NCBI RefSeq assembly: GCF_001597725.1
Contig: NZ_LUTR01000001.1
Coordinates: 310,001 to 374,000 of the forward strand
Length of the DNA stretch: 64,000 bases
DNA from: Neptuniibacter marinus
Lineage (GTDB): Bacteria; Pseudomonadota; Gammaproteobacteria; Pseudomonadales; Balneatricaceae
Reading direction: 5' to 3'
The notes under the pieces are model-generated. The model saw nothing but the letters and a program-made list of their open reading frames with translations. It was not told the DNA's origin and did no database searches. Within the stretch, counting starts at the first letter, position 1; every line of letters starts with the position of its first letter. Both the position numbers and the translations under genes were made by a program. Positions 1 through 9,457 of this stretch are shown piece by piece.

Positions 1-627
1 AGTTTTATCTTTATACTCACAGAGGTCTTCAATAAGGCAGGCACCGCATTTGGGTTTTCTAGCCACACAAATATAACGGCCATGAAGAATTAGCCAGTGG
101 TGGGCATCAATCAGGAACTCCTTAGGAATAAAACGCATAAGCTTCTGCTCAACTTCATTAACATTTTTTCCCGGTGCAATTTTAGTGCGGTTAGATACCC
201 GGAAGATATGCGTATCAACAGCCATCGCAGGCTGCCCAAAAGCAGTATTTAAAACGACATTGGCGGTTTTACGCCCCACACCTGGCAAGGCCTCTAAGGC
301 TTCACGCGTATCAGGTACAACTGAATCATGTAGCTCCACCAGCATTTTGCAGGTTTTGATTACATTTTCAGCTTTGGTATTAAATAAGCCAATGGTTTTT
401 ATATATTCCTTTAAGCCATCAACACCTAAGGCATAGATTGCTTCGGGAGTATTGGCAACGGGATACAACTTTCGAGTCGCTTTATTGACCCCAACATCGG
501 TGGATTGGGCAGACAAAATAACAGCAATCAGCAACTCAAAAGGGGAGCTATACTCTAGCTCAGTGGTGGGATGAGGGTTCTCGTCTCGCCAACGAGAAAA
601 TATTTCGTATCGCTTTTGTTGGTTCAT
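1..627 (-). CDS. nth: Endonuclease III (Nth), 3' end cut by window edge
   Basis: DNA glycosylase/AP lyase that removes oxidised pyrimidines in base excision repair. Reading from the ATG at 627, 209 codons remain open to base 1, so only the last few residues and the stop are missing (family length about 211). Visible features are the helix-hairpin-helix 'LPGVGRKTANVV' holding the catalytic Lys, the following 'VDTHIFRVSNR' holding the catalytic Asp, and the C-terminal 4Fe-4S ligands spaced C-x6-C-x2-C-x5-C. The start lies 25 bp after the stop of the GGDEF gene, so it probably shares a transcript with the signalling genes and perhaps with rsx. In many gammaproteobacteria nth directly follows rsxE. 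Confidence 0.97.
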   Translation of the reverse strand, partial: MNQQKRYEIFSRWRDENPHPTTELEYSSPFELLIAVILSAQSTDVGVNKATRKLYPVANTPEAIYALGVDGLKEYIKTIGLFNTKAENVIKTCKMLVELHDSVVPDTREALEALPGVGRKTANVVLNTAFGQPAMAVDTHIFRVSNRTKIAPGKNVNEVEQKLMRFIPKEFLIDAHHWLILHGRYICVARKPKCGACLIEDLCEYKDKT

Positions 628-652
628 TATTTGTAATTAGGCATTAAAAATT

Positions 653-1615
653 TTATGAGTCAAAAAGAGTAACCTTATTGCGTCCATTTTGTTTGGATTT
701 ATATAAGGCCTTATCTGCTTGCTCTAACCAAGCAGTAGCACTCTGAACTTCTAGATCAATTTCAGACACGCCTAAACTAATAGAGCAGTTAATCTGATGC
801 TCACCATATTGCACGCAGAGTGACGCAACATTTTCACGTAACCTTTCCGCAAAGATCATCGCATTGATACCGTTAGTACCAGTGAGGATAGCCCCAAATT
901 CCTCACCACCATAACGTCCGGCAATATCAGTCTTACGTGCCTGCGCCTGTAAGGCCTGAGATATTACGCGAATAACCTCATCACCCGCCTGATGGCCATA
1001 GGTATCATTCACTTTCTTAAAGTGATCAATATCAAACATAACGAGTGAGCTAACAGACTCTGTTCGGCTATAACGCGCATACTCTTGGTTTAAACACTCT
1101 TCCCAGTACCCACGGTTATATAAACCGGTTAGCCGGTCTTCGCGGCTTAATTTTTTCAGCTTTTTGTTAGCGTCTTCTAATGCAATTTGCCCTGTTGCGG
1201 TATCTGTTACGTCGTAGATCAAAATACCTATATGATCAACATCGCCTGTTGGAGAGGTTAGCGGAATCAAGGTAATATTTTGATACATAAATTTAGAATA
1301 ACCTGTAATAGGACGGTTATTCTTAAAATGAAAAAGATAAGGACGCTGCTCCCACGAAATATAAGCGGGATTTCTTAATAAAAAAACTGACTCGAGTTTC
1401 TGATTTAACCAATTCGCTGGCAATTCTGGAAACCTTTTGAAAAGGTTTTCACCTGCAACATTTTGAGCTGGGATACCTGAATGGTTTGCCATAAAGCCAT
1501 TCCACAATTTAATGCAGGCTTGACGATCAATAACAACTAAACCTACCTCCAAATTCTGGATTAAACCTAAAGTCCAGTGCAGATCGTCAATCTCATTTAA
1601 GGCGGTCCCATTCAT
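653..1615 (-). CDS. PAS-GGDEF diguanylate cyclase
   Basis: Predicted to make cyclic di-GMP from two GTP. The 320-residue protein has a PAS-like sensor region (about 12-138), a short coiled linker (about 143-157) and a GGDEF domain (about 158-318). The active-site loop reads GGEEF (236-240), which is an active form, and an RxxD inhibitory-site motif (RKTD, 227-230) sits five residues before it, suggesting product feedback inhibition. There are no membrane segments or signal peptide, so it should be cytoplasmic. The start overlaps the stop of the upstream receiver-CheC gene by 4 bp (ATGA type), so the two are translationally coupled and likely form one signalling unit. What the PAS domain senses is not visible. 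Confidence 0.93.
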   Translation of the reverse strand: MNGTALNEIDDLHWTLGLIQNLEVGLVVIDRQACIKLWNGFMANHSGIPAQNVAGENLFKRFPELPANWLNQKLESVFLLRNPAYISWEQRPYLFHFKNNRPITGYSKFMYQNITLIPLTSPTGDVDHIGILIYDVTDTATGQIALEDANKKLKKLSREDRLTGLYNRGYWEECLNQEYARYSRTESVSSLVMFDIDHFKKVNDTYGHQAGDEVIRVISQALQAQARKTDIAGRYGGEEFGAILTGTNGINAMIFAERLRENVASLCVQYGEHQINCSISLGVSEIDLEVQSATAWLEQADKALYKSKQNGRNKVTLFDS

Positions 1616-2610
1616 GAGAAGTAACTCGCTATAGTTTGTAGTTTAACGAGTGAGTCCTGTGTAAACACTAACATAAGCTCACAGCGGGTATCATGCTCAT
1701 CCATCTGATAATCGATTGTGATCATCAAGCTTTCATCCCAATTCTCTGCTTGCTCATCGAACCCAAGAAAGTCACGTAGGATATAAGGAGTTGCTTTACT
1801 AAATTCAATATCGAGCTGCTTTGCAAAACTGGTTAGGAAAGCACCGATCAAGGCATTTGATAATGACATAAGAAGCTCAGACGTTCGGAACGTCCCTGAA
1901 TCTTGGAGATCCATAAGTGTAGCAACTTTATCAAAATTACTTTTTTCAATTAATAAAAATGCTTCTCCTGCAACGCCGCCACCGATAAAACCTTGGCTAA
2001 TCAGCTCATACTCATTATCTTGAGCAGTGACAAGCCTGCTCTGTAAGCTTTGCGGGTCAACCATAGCTACAACGGGAATTGGAAGATGGACGAATGTATT
2101 CAGTAGCCTAGCAAGCATCTCTCCGGCTTGCCCCATCGCTATATTGGCTATCTCTTTATAATATTCAGGTAGTCCGATCTCAGACGGTTCTTCAGAGGAG
2201 CTCTCAGCTGTCTGCTCTAACTCAGTCAGAAGCCCAAAACGATTTAAAACTTCAGCAATCTTCTCTGGGGTTGTTGGCTTACTGATGAATTCAAGGGCAC
2301 CTAATGCCAGCACACGCTCTCTGGCTTCTGATTGGACATCACCAGAAATAACGATAACCATGGTGGGTAGGTCATCTTTACGGATCCGCTCTAAAACCTG
2401 ATAACCATCCATAAGCGGCATAGTTAAATCAAGAAATAGAATATCGCCTTTTCCTGCCCGAACGGCTTCAAGCCCTGCCAAACCATGTTCAGCAAACGTC
2501 ACCTCAACATTCCATCCACTCAGGACAGAAGCCATTTGCTTACGTGCTAAGCTCGAATCATCACAAATTACAACCGGAACAGGCTGGTTCACATTACACC
2601 TTAGATACAA
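1612..2610 (-). CDS. Response regulator: receiver domain fused to CheC/CheX-like phosphatase domain
   Basis: The N-terminal receiver domain (about 12-125) has the acidic pair at 17-18, phospho-acceptor Asp61 in 'LFLDLTMPLMDGY' and the conserved Lys111 in 'SKP'. The C-terminal half (about 145-332) resembles CheC/CheX phosphatases: a first helix carries Glu153-x2-Asn156 followed 22 residues later by Pro179, matching the catalytic signature. A second helix has Asn252 and Pro275 at the same spacing but Ser in place of Glu. A likely role is self- or cross-dephosphorylation of a response regulator. No histidine kinase is adjacent. It is coupled to the downstream diguanylate cyclase and starts 111 bp after rsxE. 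The exact N-terminal Met is uncertain by a few residues. Confidence 0.88.
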   Translation of the reverse strand: MYLRCNVNQPVPVVICDDSSLARKQMASVLSGWNVEVTFAEHGLAGLEAVRAGKGDILFLDLTMPLMDGYQVLERIRKDDLPTMVIVISGDVQSEARERVLALGALEFISKPTTPEKIAEVLNRFGLLTELEQTAESSSEEPSEIGLPEYYKEIANIAMGQAGEMLARLLNTFVHLPIPVVAMVDPQSLQSRLVTAQDNEYELISQGFIGGGVAGEAFLLIEKSNFDKVATLMDLQDSGTFRTSELLMSLSNALIGAFLTSFAKQLDIEFSKATPYILRDFLGFDEQAENWDESLMITIDYQMDEHDTRCELMLVFTQDSLVKLQTIASYFS

Positions 2611-2721
2611 CTTAAGAAAATGCTTTAGTAGGTAAGCCTAAAGGATAGCCTAAAAGAACACAATTAACTCTACGTATAATTACTGAACGCTCAATCATTA
2701 TAGCATATATAACTTATTACA

Positions 2722-3423
2722 TTATCCAGTCACACGCACACGCTCACGGCGCGGGCTTGGACCAGTTTCCCGTTCAGCTTTACGTGCTTGTATACGTGCA
2801 TCAATAATATTTTTTAGCGCTATAATCAGCCCCATACCAACAAAAGCACCGGGCGGTAAAATAGCAAAAAGAAAACCGGGATAGTCTTCAACTAAAATTA
2901 TTTTCCAATTTTCAGCTATAGGGCCAAAAAGAAGATGCATGTCACTAAAAATCATTCCTAAGCCTAATGCTTCCCTCATTGCACCCAGTAGTACTAATAC
3001 TGCGGTAAACCCCAACCCCATCATTAAGCCATCAAGCAGTGAGGCCTTAACTGGATTTTTACAAGCAAAAGCATCCGCACGCCCCATGATTGCGCAGTTA
3101 GTCACAATCAGGGGAATAAAAATCCCTAAGATAAGATAGAGCTCATAAGTAAAGGCCTTCATTAGTAATTCAATCGCCGTTACAAACGAAGCAATTATCA
3201 TCACAAAAATAGGCAAGCGAACAGAATCCGGGACAAATTTACGGAAAGCAGAAACCGTTAGATTAGATCCCATCAAAACCAAGGTACTTGCTACCCCCAG
3301 ACCTATAGCATTAACAACAGAGCCGGTTACAGCTAAAAGCGGACATAGGCCAAGTAACTGAACCAGTGCAGGGTTATTGCCCCACAATCCATCATGAGTG
3401 ATTTTTCTATAATCAGTAGCCAT
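2722..3423 (-). CDS. rsxE: Electron transport complex subunit RsxE/RnfE
   Basis: Integral membrane subunit of the Rnf/Rsx ion-translocating ferredoxin:NAD+ oxidoreductase; in E. coli the complex also keeps SoxR reduced. The 233 residues form about six hydrophobic segments of the NqrD/RnfE family, including the conserved '[13 protein letters not shown]' and an N-terminal '[16 protein letters not shown]' segment related to RsxA. The start codon shares one base with the rsxG stop (TAATG), as expected for tight coupling. The basic C-terminal tail after about 210 is variable in the family. It is the last rsx gene here; the receiver-CheC gene follows after about 110 bp. Confidence 0.96.
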   Translation of the reverse strand: MATDYRKITHDGLWGNNPALVQLLGLCPLLAVTGSVVNAIGLGVASTLVLMGSNLTVSAFRKFVPDSVRLPIFVMIIASFVTAIELLMKAFTYELYLILGIFIPLIVTNCAIMGRADAFACKNPVKASLLDGLMMGLGFTAVLVLLGAMREALGLGMIFSDMHLLFGPIAENWKIILVEDYPGFLFAILPPGAFVGMGLIIALKNIIDARIQARKAERETGPSPRRERVRVTG

Positions 3424-4070
3424 TAGCGAGCGACCTCTGTAATTTTGTCTTCAGTTAGATCTAATAACTCTGTGCGGTGTTCGGCAAAATAATCAAGTGC
3501 GCGCGATACCGCGCCAACAATCGCTCTCGGTGTAATCGTTGCACCCGTAAACTGATCAAATTCGCCACCATCTTTCTTAACGGCCCAACGCGAGTCACTA
3601 CTACCTTGTTTAGACAATCCGTTAAAGCTATACACCCAATCAGATTTTTTAGTATCAACTTTATCACCCAATCCGGGTGTTTCTTTATGGGTTAATACAC
3701 GAACTCCCGCCACAGAGCCATCTGCATTAATGCCTGCGATCAACGTAATGATTCCACTATAACCATCAGGGGCAACTAAAGGTAAAATAACCGAGGTAAC
3801 GACACCATTTTTACGCGCTCGATAAACAGTTACAGGGGCTGAATGGCCCTGCAAAGTAGGCGAGACTATTTCAACCGTATCTTCAAGTAAATCATTATCT
3901 ATAGATGAGCGAGGCACAATCTCATATAGTGCTTTCGCCTTCTGCTCTCTCTCATTTTGAGCAATAAGGTCAACGGTTGTTACTTGTGTCGTTGCTATAA
4001 CAGCAGCACAAACGACAGCGAATAAACTAATCGCGATAGTGCTAGTACGGAGAGCGCTTAACATCTGCAT
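3423..4070 (-). CDS. rsxG: Electron transport complex subunit RsxG/RnfG
   Basis: Membrane-anchored flavoprotein subunit of the Rnf/Rsx complex. The 215-residue protein has one N-terminal transmembrane helix (about 10-30) and a periplasmic FMN-binding domain. The flavinylation motif is TGAT at about 175-178, whose final Thr should carry covalently bound FMN. A '[10 protein letters not shown]' loop (128-137) is typical of RnfG/NqrC. Start and stop codons overlap the neighbouring rsxD and rsxE genes by single bases, placing it firmly in the operon. No defects were seen. Confidence 0.96.
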   Translation of the reverse strand: MQMLSALRTSTIAISLFAVVCAAVIATTQVTTVDLIAQNEREQKAKALYEIVPRSSIDNDLLEDTVEIVSPTLQGHSAPVTVYRARKNGVVTSVILPLVAPDGYSGIITLIAGINADGSVAGVRVLTHKETPGLGDKVDTKKSDWVYSFNGLSKQGSSDSRWAVKKDGGEFDQFTGATITPRAIVGAVSRALDYFAEHRTELLDLTEDKITEVAR

Positions 4071-5131
4071 TAGGCACCTCCTTTCATGCCGCGTTTAGCT
4101 TTTGCATGCCCATAAGAACGAGGCTGAGTGTATTGATCAATAAATGGAGCTGAAAGATTCATCAACAATACGGCAAAAGCAACCGCATCTGGATAGCCTC
4201 CCCAATCACGAATAACAAAAATCAAAAGACCTATGCCTATACCATAGACAACCTTACCTTTGTTACTTGTAGCGGATGTCACAGGATCAGTGGCAATAAA
4301 GAAAGCCCCCAGCATTGTTGCGCCTGCGGTAAGGTGAAAAAATGGATCAGCAAATTGATAGGGATCGATAGCATAAAATACTGCTGCTATAAGCCCTAAG
4401 GTCGCAAGAATAGCTAAAGGTGTATGAATCGTTAATACTTTACGGTATATCAGAAATATCCCACCCATAAAGTAAGCCGCACTAACCGCATGCCAAGCGC
4501 CCATACCTTGCGCTAACACAGGCGCATTCGCCCATACCTCTTCTGTAGTTTGTCCACCTCGATGACGCATGGCATCCAAAGGCGTTGCCCCTGAATAACT
4601 ATCGATCATGGCGGGTTCGATACCTGAGAAGATAAGCTTAAACGTGTCAACAAATCCCATAACATGCCAGCTTTGACCATCCTCAACCATCAAAAATGGC
4701 ATAGTCCAGCTGGTCATAGAGACAGGAAAGGAAATAAGTAATAGCGCATAAGCAACCATAGCGGGGTTAAAAGGGTTTTGCCCTAACCCCCCATACAAAT
4801 GCTTAGCAATCACAATAGCAACAAACACCCCGACCATCGTCACCCACCACGGCAGGAAAGGAGGTAAAGCAAGTCCTAGCAATAACGCAGTGACTACAGC
4901 ACTGTAATCTTTAAGATAGAAACCCAATGGGCGCTTACGCATTTTAACCACAATAGCTTCAAATACGACCGCTAACAAACAAGCCCAAATGACGTTAATT
5001 AAGGTACCCCAGCCAAAAAAGAAGGTCATTGCGGCCAAGCCTGGCAAAGTAGCAAGCACAACTAAACGCATCACATCTGTAGCGTTAACAGCTTTATGAA
5101 GATGAGGTGAGCTGGTACGTATCAGCGCCAT
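4070..5131 (-). CDS. rsxD: Electron transport complex subunit RsxD/RnfD
   Basis: Polytopic inner-membrane subunit of the NqrB/RnfD family, 353 residues with roughly ten hydrophobic segments. The covalent-FMN motif SGAT is at about 180-183 ('SYSGATPLDAM'), so the Thr near residue 183 is the expected flavin attachment site. The motif 'GGLGQNPFNPAMV' (114-126) and the later 'IATDPVTSATS' are family hallmarks. It sits 14 bp after rsxC and overlaps rsxG by one base. Length and motif content are normal for an active subunit. Confidence 0.97.
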   Translation of the reverse strand: MALIRTSSPHLHKAVNATDVMRLVVLATLPGLAAMTFFFGWGTLINVIWACLLAVVFEAIVVKMRKRPLGFYLKDYSAVVTALLLGLALPPFLPWWVTMVGVFVAIVIAKHLYGGLGQNPFNPAMVAYALLLISFPVSMTSWTMPFLMVEDGQSWHVMGFVDTFKLIFSGIEPAMIDSYSGATPLDAMRHRGGQTTEEVWANAPVLAQGMGAWHAVSAAYFMGGIFLIYRKVLTIHTPLAILATLGLIAAVFYAIDPYQFADPFFHLTAGATMLGAFFIATDPVTSATSNKGKVVYGIGIGLLIFVIRDWGGYPDAVAFAVLLMNLSAPFIDQYTQPRSYGHAKAKRGMKGGA

Positions 5132-5145
5132 TGGTTAAATCTTCC

Positions 5146-8088
5146 TCAATCAGTAAAACGACTTAGTGTCTGGTTCAATTGTTCAGATTTCTGTTGTGCA
5201 ACGATTAACTGCTGCTCTATATCTGTCAGATCATCCGTTTGTTCTTCTCGCGCTTTCTCTGCGGCTCTTTCAGCTTTAGTCACCGCTGCTCGCGCCATAG
5301 CGGCATCGACTTTCAACTGTTTGAGATCAACCCCTTCTGCAGCGGCTTTATCGAGCTGGATCTTCTCATATTCATCCAACTTAACTTTCGCCTCTTCATG
5401 CGCAAGAGTAAGACGCTCTACTTCAGCTTTAAGTTCAGACTGATTATCATCTTCCGCTTCATCTAAAGCAGCTTGTGCTTTCTTCAGTTTAGTTCTCATA
5501 ATAGAGACTTGCTGTTTTAACGCTTTAGGATCAATAGGTTCTGGCTCAACAGGCACACCACCAGCCTGTACAAACGCCTGCGTTAACTGATCCAACTTTG
5601 ACTGAAGCTTTTCAACACCTGCCTGCATTTTTTCTGCTGCAGGACTATTTGACGCCTGTGCATTAACTAATGCACTTTTAGCCTTCTTGACTTTAGTGGA
5701 GAGTGTTTCTATCTCTGCCTTTAGCTCGTCTAACTGGGAAGTATTACTCCCAGTAGAAGGAGCTAGCGCTTGTTCATAACAGGCTTGAGCTTCTTCATAC
5801 TTAGCTTGTAGTTTTTCCACTCCAGCTTTCATTTTGTCTGCCGCTGGACTAGAAGATGCTACTGCTTGATCTAAGGCTGTTTGAGCTTTAGCTACTTTGG
5901 CCTGTAATGCCTCCGCATCAACTTTCAACGCTGCAATCTGTTCTGCAGAAAGTGGCTTGATGGTAACTGAGCTATTTTGAGACGTCTCTTTCTCATACTC
6001 CGCTTTACAAGCTTCATATTTAGACTGAAGTTTTTCGACCCCTAACTTCATTTTTTCAACAGCGGGGCTACTTCCAGCAATGGCAACATCAAGAGCTTTA
6101 CGTGCTTTTTCAACTTTACCTAATGCAGCTTCCATTTCAGCTTTAAGCTCATCGAGCTTAGCACTGTCCTGAGCCGGCGACTGGCCACCTGATTCAGCTG
6201 CATCATAAGCCGCTTGAGCCGTTTCAGTTTTAGCTTTCTGCTCGACTAGTTTAGCTTTAAGATCAGCTAAATCACCTTCACCACTTTCCTCAGCTTTCGC
6301 GAGCGCTTTTTCCGCTTGCTTTAACTTTGTCCGTGCGACCGCAGCATTGGTCTTAAGCTGTTTAATATCTACTACTGGTTCGGAAACGGCTGGGGCATTC
6401 AACGCTTGATCATAAGCTTCTTGAGCGGCTTGCGCTTTTGCTTCTAGCTCAGTCACTGTAACTTTGAGCTTATCTTGACCCTCAAGCCCTTTTTCTTCGG
6501 CATTTTGTAAAGCTTTTTGCGCTTTCTTCAATTTAGTTCGAGAAACAGCTGCAGCCGTTTTTAATGTTTTAAGGTCAGGCTCGGCTGAAACCGCCTGTTC
6601 AGATTCTGAATGCAGCTCAGCTTTATCTTTTTTCACTGCTTGGGCTTTAGCCGCATCTTCTGCTCGCTGTTTTCTGCGCAGTTCTTTTTCTATCTTCTCT
6701 TGCTCTAGACGGGCTTGCCTTGCCTCAAAGCGCTGTCTTGCATGATCCGCTTTCCGCTGCTCAGACTCCTCTTCACGAATCTCTGCTTTTGCAAAACGAT
6801 AATATTGCACCAAAGGTAGATTACTGGGGCAAACATAAGAGCAAGCACCGCATTCAATACAATCAAACAGATTGTGATGCTTCGCTTTTTCAAACTCTTT
6901 CCCTTTAGCAAACCAATAGAGCTGCTGCGGCAATAACTCAGCGGGGCAAACCTGTTCGCACATACCACATCGGATACATGGGTTAGCTGGCGGTGCTGGC
7001 GGCATCTCAGCATAAGTGGCAGCGATAATACAGTTAGTTGTTTTAATCATGGGTATAGACTGATCATCTACAGTGAACCCCATCATTGGCCCACCAATAA
7101 CCATCCGATACAGCGCTTGCTCATTCACGCCTGCAGCGTCAAGCAGTGTTTTTAAAGGCGTGCCAATTAACGCTCTCATATTGTGTGGATGGGCTAAGGC
7201 TTCTCCTGTTAGCGTCACAATACGAGAGATCAACGGCATACCTTCATATACCGCTTCATAGATCGCTGCTGCAGTACCAACATTTTGACAAACAATACCT
7301 ACATCAGCAGGAATGCGGCCACTAGGTACTTCAATACCCGTCAGCAGTTTAATCAGTTGTTTTTCACCACCTGATGGATAGATAGTAGGAACAACTATAA
7401 TATCCAGATTCAAAGAGGTATTTTTAGCCGCTAACTCTAATGCGCGAATAGCTTGAGGTTTATTATCTTCAATACCAATCATCACATGATGAGGGTTTAG
7501 AAGATGAGCAATAATCTCAATACCTTTAATTACATTGTCGGCATGCTCTCGCAGCAACATATCATCAGCGGTGATATAAGGTTCACACTCCATGGCATTA
7601 AGCACAAGTGTATTAACAATATGATCATCACCCAGATGCAGTTTCACATCAGTCGGAAAGCCTGCACCGCCCATACCGCTTATGCCATGATGCCGAATAA
7701 AGTCAATCAGCGCCTGCTTAGATATAGCCGTATAATCATCTAAACCCTGGTGATCGCACCACTGATCTTTCCCATCCGCTTCAATCACAATACAGGGAGC
7801 CTGCATTCCTGAAATATGCGGAACAGACCGCTTTTCAATGGCGATAACCTTACCTGAACTTGGCGCATGGACATTAACACTGATACGCCCGACCGCTTCA
7901 GCAATCACTTGCCCTTTTAGAACAGGATCACCGACAGCAACAACAACTTCAGATGGCGCACCTATATGCTGTGACAGTGGAACAACAAGTTCAGCAGGGA
8001 TTGGCGCAGTTTGAATTGCCAAGCCTGTGCTACGCTGCTTATTTTCAGGCGGGTGCACACCACCATGAAAAGAGAACTGAGTGCTCAT
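5146..8088 (-). CDS. rsxC: Electron transport complex subunit RsxC/RnfC with long repeat-expanded C-terminus
   Basis: Peripheral subunit that binds NADH/FMN and carries two 4Fe-4S clusters. The conserved core is about residues 1-430: a barrel-sandwich start, the glycine-rich 'GMGGAGFPT' (138-146), '[10 protein letters not shown]' (166-175) and two C-x2-C-x2-C-x3-C cluster motifs at about 371-381 and 410-420. From about 430 to 500 the chain is charged, and from about 505 to 980 it consists of seven Ala/Lys/Glu-rich repeats of about 60 residues, predicted coiled coil or long helices. At 980 residues it is well above E. coli RsxC (740). The start overlaps rsxB by 4 bp. The role of the tail is unknown; repeat-rich RnfC tails occur in other gammaproteobacteria. 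Confidence 0.96.
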   Translation of the reverse strand: MSTQFSFHGGVHPPENKQRSTGLAIQTAPIPAELVVPLSQHIGAPSEVVVAVGDPVLKGQVIAEAVGRISVNVHAPSSGKVIAIEKRSVPHISGMQAPCIVIEADGKDQWCDHQGLDDYTAISKQALIDFIRHHGISGMGGAGFPTDVKLHLGDDHIVNTLVLNAMECEPYITADDMLLREHADNVIKGIEIIAHLLNPHHVMIGIEDNKPQAIRALELAAKNTSLNLDIIVVPTIYPSGGEKQLIKLLTGIEVPSGRIPADVGIVCQNVGTAAAIYEAVYEGMPLISRIVTLTGEALAHPHNMRALIGTPLKTLLDAAGVNEQALYRMVIGGPMMGFTVDDQSIPMIKTTNCIIAATYAEMPPAPPANPCIRCGMCEQVCPAELLPQQLYWFAKGKEFEKAKHHNLFDCIECGACSYVCPSNLPLVQYYRFAKAEIREEESEQRKADHARQRFEARQARLEQEKIEKELRRKQRAEDAAKAQAVKKDKAELHSESEQAVSAEPDLKTLKTAAAVSRTKLKKAQKALQNAEEKGLEGQDKLKVTVTELEAKAQAAQEAYDQALNAPAVSEPVVDIKQLKTNAAVARTKLKQAEKALAKAEESGEGDLADLKAKLVEQKAKTETAQAAYDAAESGGQSPAQDSAKLDELKAEMEAALGKVEKARKALDVAIAGSSPAVEKMKLGVEKLQSKYEACKAEYEKETSQNSSVTIKPLSAEQIAALKVDAEALQAKVAKAQTALDQAVASSSPAADKMKAGVEKLQAKYEEAQACYEQALAPSTGSNTSQLDELKAEIETLSTKVKKAKSALVNAQASNSPAAEKMQAGVEKLQSKLDQLTQAFVQAGGVPVEPEPIDPKALKQQVSIMRTKLKKAQAALDEAEDDNQSELKAEVERLTLAHEEAKVKLDEYEKIQLDKAAAEGVDLKQLKVDAAMARAAVTKAERAAEKAREEQTDDLTDIEQQLIVAQQKSEQLNQTLSRFTD

Positions 8089-8684
8089 TGAACCGCCCCC
8101 TCTTCTGCTACTTCGCCACGAAGGTCGGTTACAATAAGCTGTACACCCGGCTTAGGCATATCCCACTTCCAAGTATTCAGAGTCGTTTCAACTGGCAACA
8201 TATCTATACAATCTACCGGACAAGGCTCAACACAGAGATCACACCCCGTACATTCCGAGACAATCACGGTATGCATCTGTTTTGCCGCACCTAAAATAGC
8301 GTCTACTGGGCAGGCCTGAATACACTTAGTACAACCTATACATTCATCTTCACGAATATAAGCAACCGTTTTGATCGGTTCTTCTTCGACACCACCATCA
8401 AGAGGAATCGCTTCGACATCAAGTAGATCTGCCAGCGCTTCCACTGTACTTTGCCCTCCGGGAGGACATTTATTGATAGCATCTCCGTTAGCAATTGCCT
8501 CTGCGTAAGGTCGGCAGCCTGGATAACCGCACTGGCCGCATTGCGTCTGCGGCAGGATTGAATCAATTTGATCGACAATAGGATTCCCTTCAACACGAAA
8601 ACGCACCGAAGCAAAACCAAGCAATAATCCGAAAGCTAAAGCCAGCCCCAACAGAGCAAGAACGGCAATTAAGATGTAATCCAT
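8085..8684 (-). CDS. rsxB: Electron transport complex subunit RsxB/RnfB
   Basis: Ferredoxin-like subunit that passes electrons within the Rnf/Rsx complex. The 199-residue protein has an N-terminal membrane helix (about 4-26), a 4Fe-4S domain with '[17 protein letters not shown]' plus the later 'KCPPGG', and two bacterial ferredoxin motifs, '[12 protein letters not shown]' and '[12 protein letters not shown]'. The order (helix, Fe-S, two ferredoxin motifs) and the length match RsxB. It is 10 bp downstream of rsxA and overlaps rsxC by 4 bp. Confidence 0.97.
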   Translation of the reverse strand: MDYILIAVLALLGLALAFGLLLGFASVRFRVEGNPIVDQIDSILPQTQCGQCGYPGCRPYAEAIANGDAINKCPPGGQSTVEALADLLDVEAIPLDGGVEEEPIKTVAYIREDECIGCTKCIQACPVDAILGAAKQMHTVIVSECTGCDLCVEPCPVDCIDMLPVETTLNTWKWDMPKPGVQLIVTDLRGEVAEEGAVQ

Positions 8685-8694
8685 TATGTGCTCC

Positions 8695-9276
8695 CTAAAT
8701 CTGAACCAGACCAGTGAAGCCCATAAAGGCTAAAGACATTAGACCCGCGGTCACCATACCAATAGCAGCACCTTGGAAGGGTGCTGGCACATCAGCTACA
8801 GCGATACGTTCACGCATCGCTGAAAATAGGATTAATGCTAAAGAAAAACCAACCGCTGCTCCAAAGCCATAAACAATGGAATCAATAAAGCCATTCACTT
8901 TCTTGATATTCAGTAAAGCGACCCCTAAAACGGCACAGTTAGTCGTGATCAATGGTAGAAAGATTCCCAATACTTTATAGAGTAAGGGGCTCGTTTTACG
9001 CACAACCATCTCAGTGAACTGCACAACAACCGCTATCACTAAAATAAAAGTAATTGTTTGCAGAAACGCTAAGTCTAAGGGCTGGAGCAAATAAGTGAAT
9101 GCCAAATAGCTACATACCGATGACAGCGTCAGTACGAAGGTCGTTGCCAGAGACATGCCCATAGCAGTCTCCAACTTATTAGAAACCCCCATAAAAGGAC
9201 ACAGCCCTAAAAACTGAACCAGTACGAAGTTATTCACCAGTACCGTGCTGATAACAACCAGAAGATAATCTGTCAT
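8695..9276 (-). CDS. rsxA: Electron transport complex subunit RsxA/RnfA
   Basis: First gene of the rsx operon, encoding an inner-membrane subunit with six hydrophobic segments. The ATG at 9276 gives 193 residues, exactly the usual RsxA length, beginning '[16 protein letters not shown]'; a longer frame back to 9342 would add 22 poorly conserved residues and is not preferred. Hallmarks include '[15 protein letters not shown]', '[15 protein letters not shown]' and '[16 protein letters not shown]'. RsxA and RsxE are related and form the membrane core of the pump. The operon promoter should lie between 9277 and about 9457, but no convincing site was recognised. Confidence 0.97.
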   Translation of the reverse strand: MTDYLLVVISTVLVNNFVLVQFLGLCPFMGVSNKLETAMGMSLATTFVLTLSSVCSYLAFTYLLQPLDLAFLQTITFILVIAVVVQFTEMVVRKTSPLLYKVLGIFLPLITTNCAVLGVALLNIKKVNGFIDSIVYGFGAAVGFSLALILFSAMRERIAVADVPAPFQGAAIGMVTAGLMSLAFMGFTGLVQI

Positions 9277-9457
9277 AAACCTATAACTAACTAAATAGCA
9301 TTTACGAAATGCGATCGAAAGCTCACGCTCGAAAGCGACCACTTAAAATAAAACCAGAATACTCTAAAGTTTACCGCTTCTGATAAAGTTTAGGTATAGG
9401 GCAATCCTGACTTAGCGCAAAGAACAGGAAGGCCAAATGACCTCCCTTATGCACTAT

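Noticed and set aside
6705-7013. Minus-strand 102-codon frame inside rsxC.
   Set aside because: It overlaps the conserved Fe-S region of rsxC in another frame and has no independent support.
9277-9342. A longer RsxA N-terminus starting at 9342.
   Set aside because: The ATG at 9276 gives exactly the 193-residue family length and the conserved 'MTDYLL' start; the upstream 22 residues are basic and unlike a first membrane segment.
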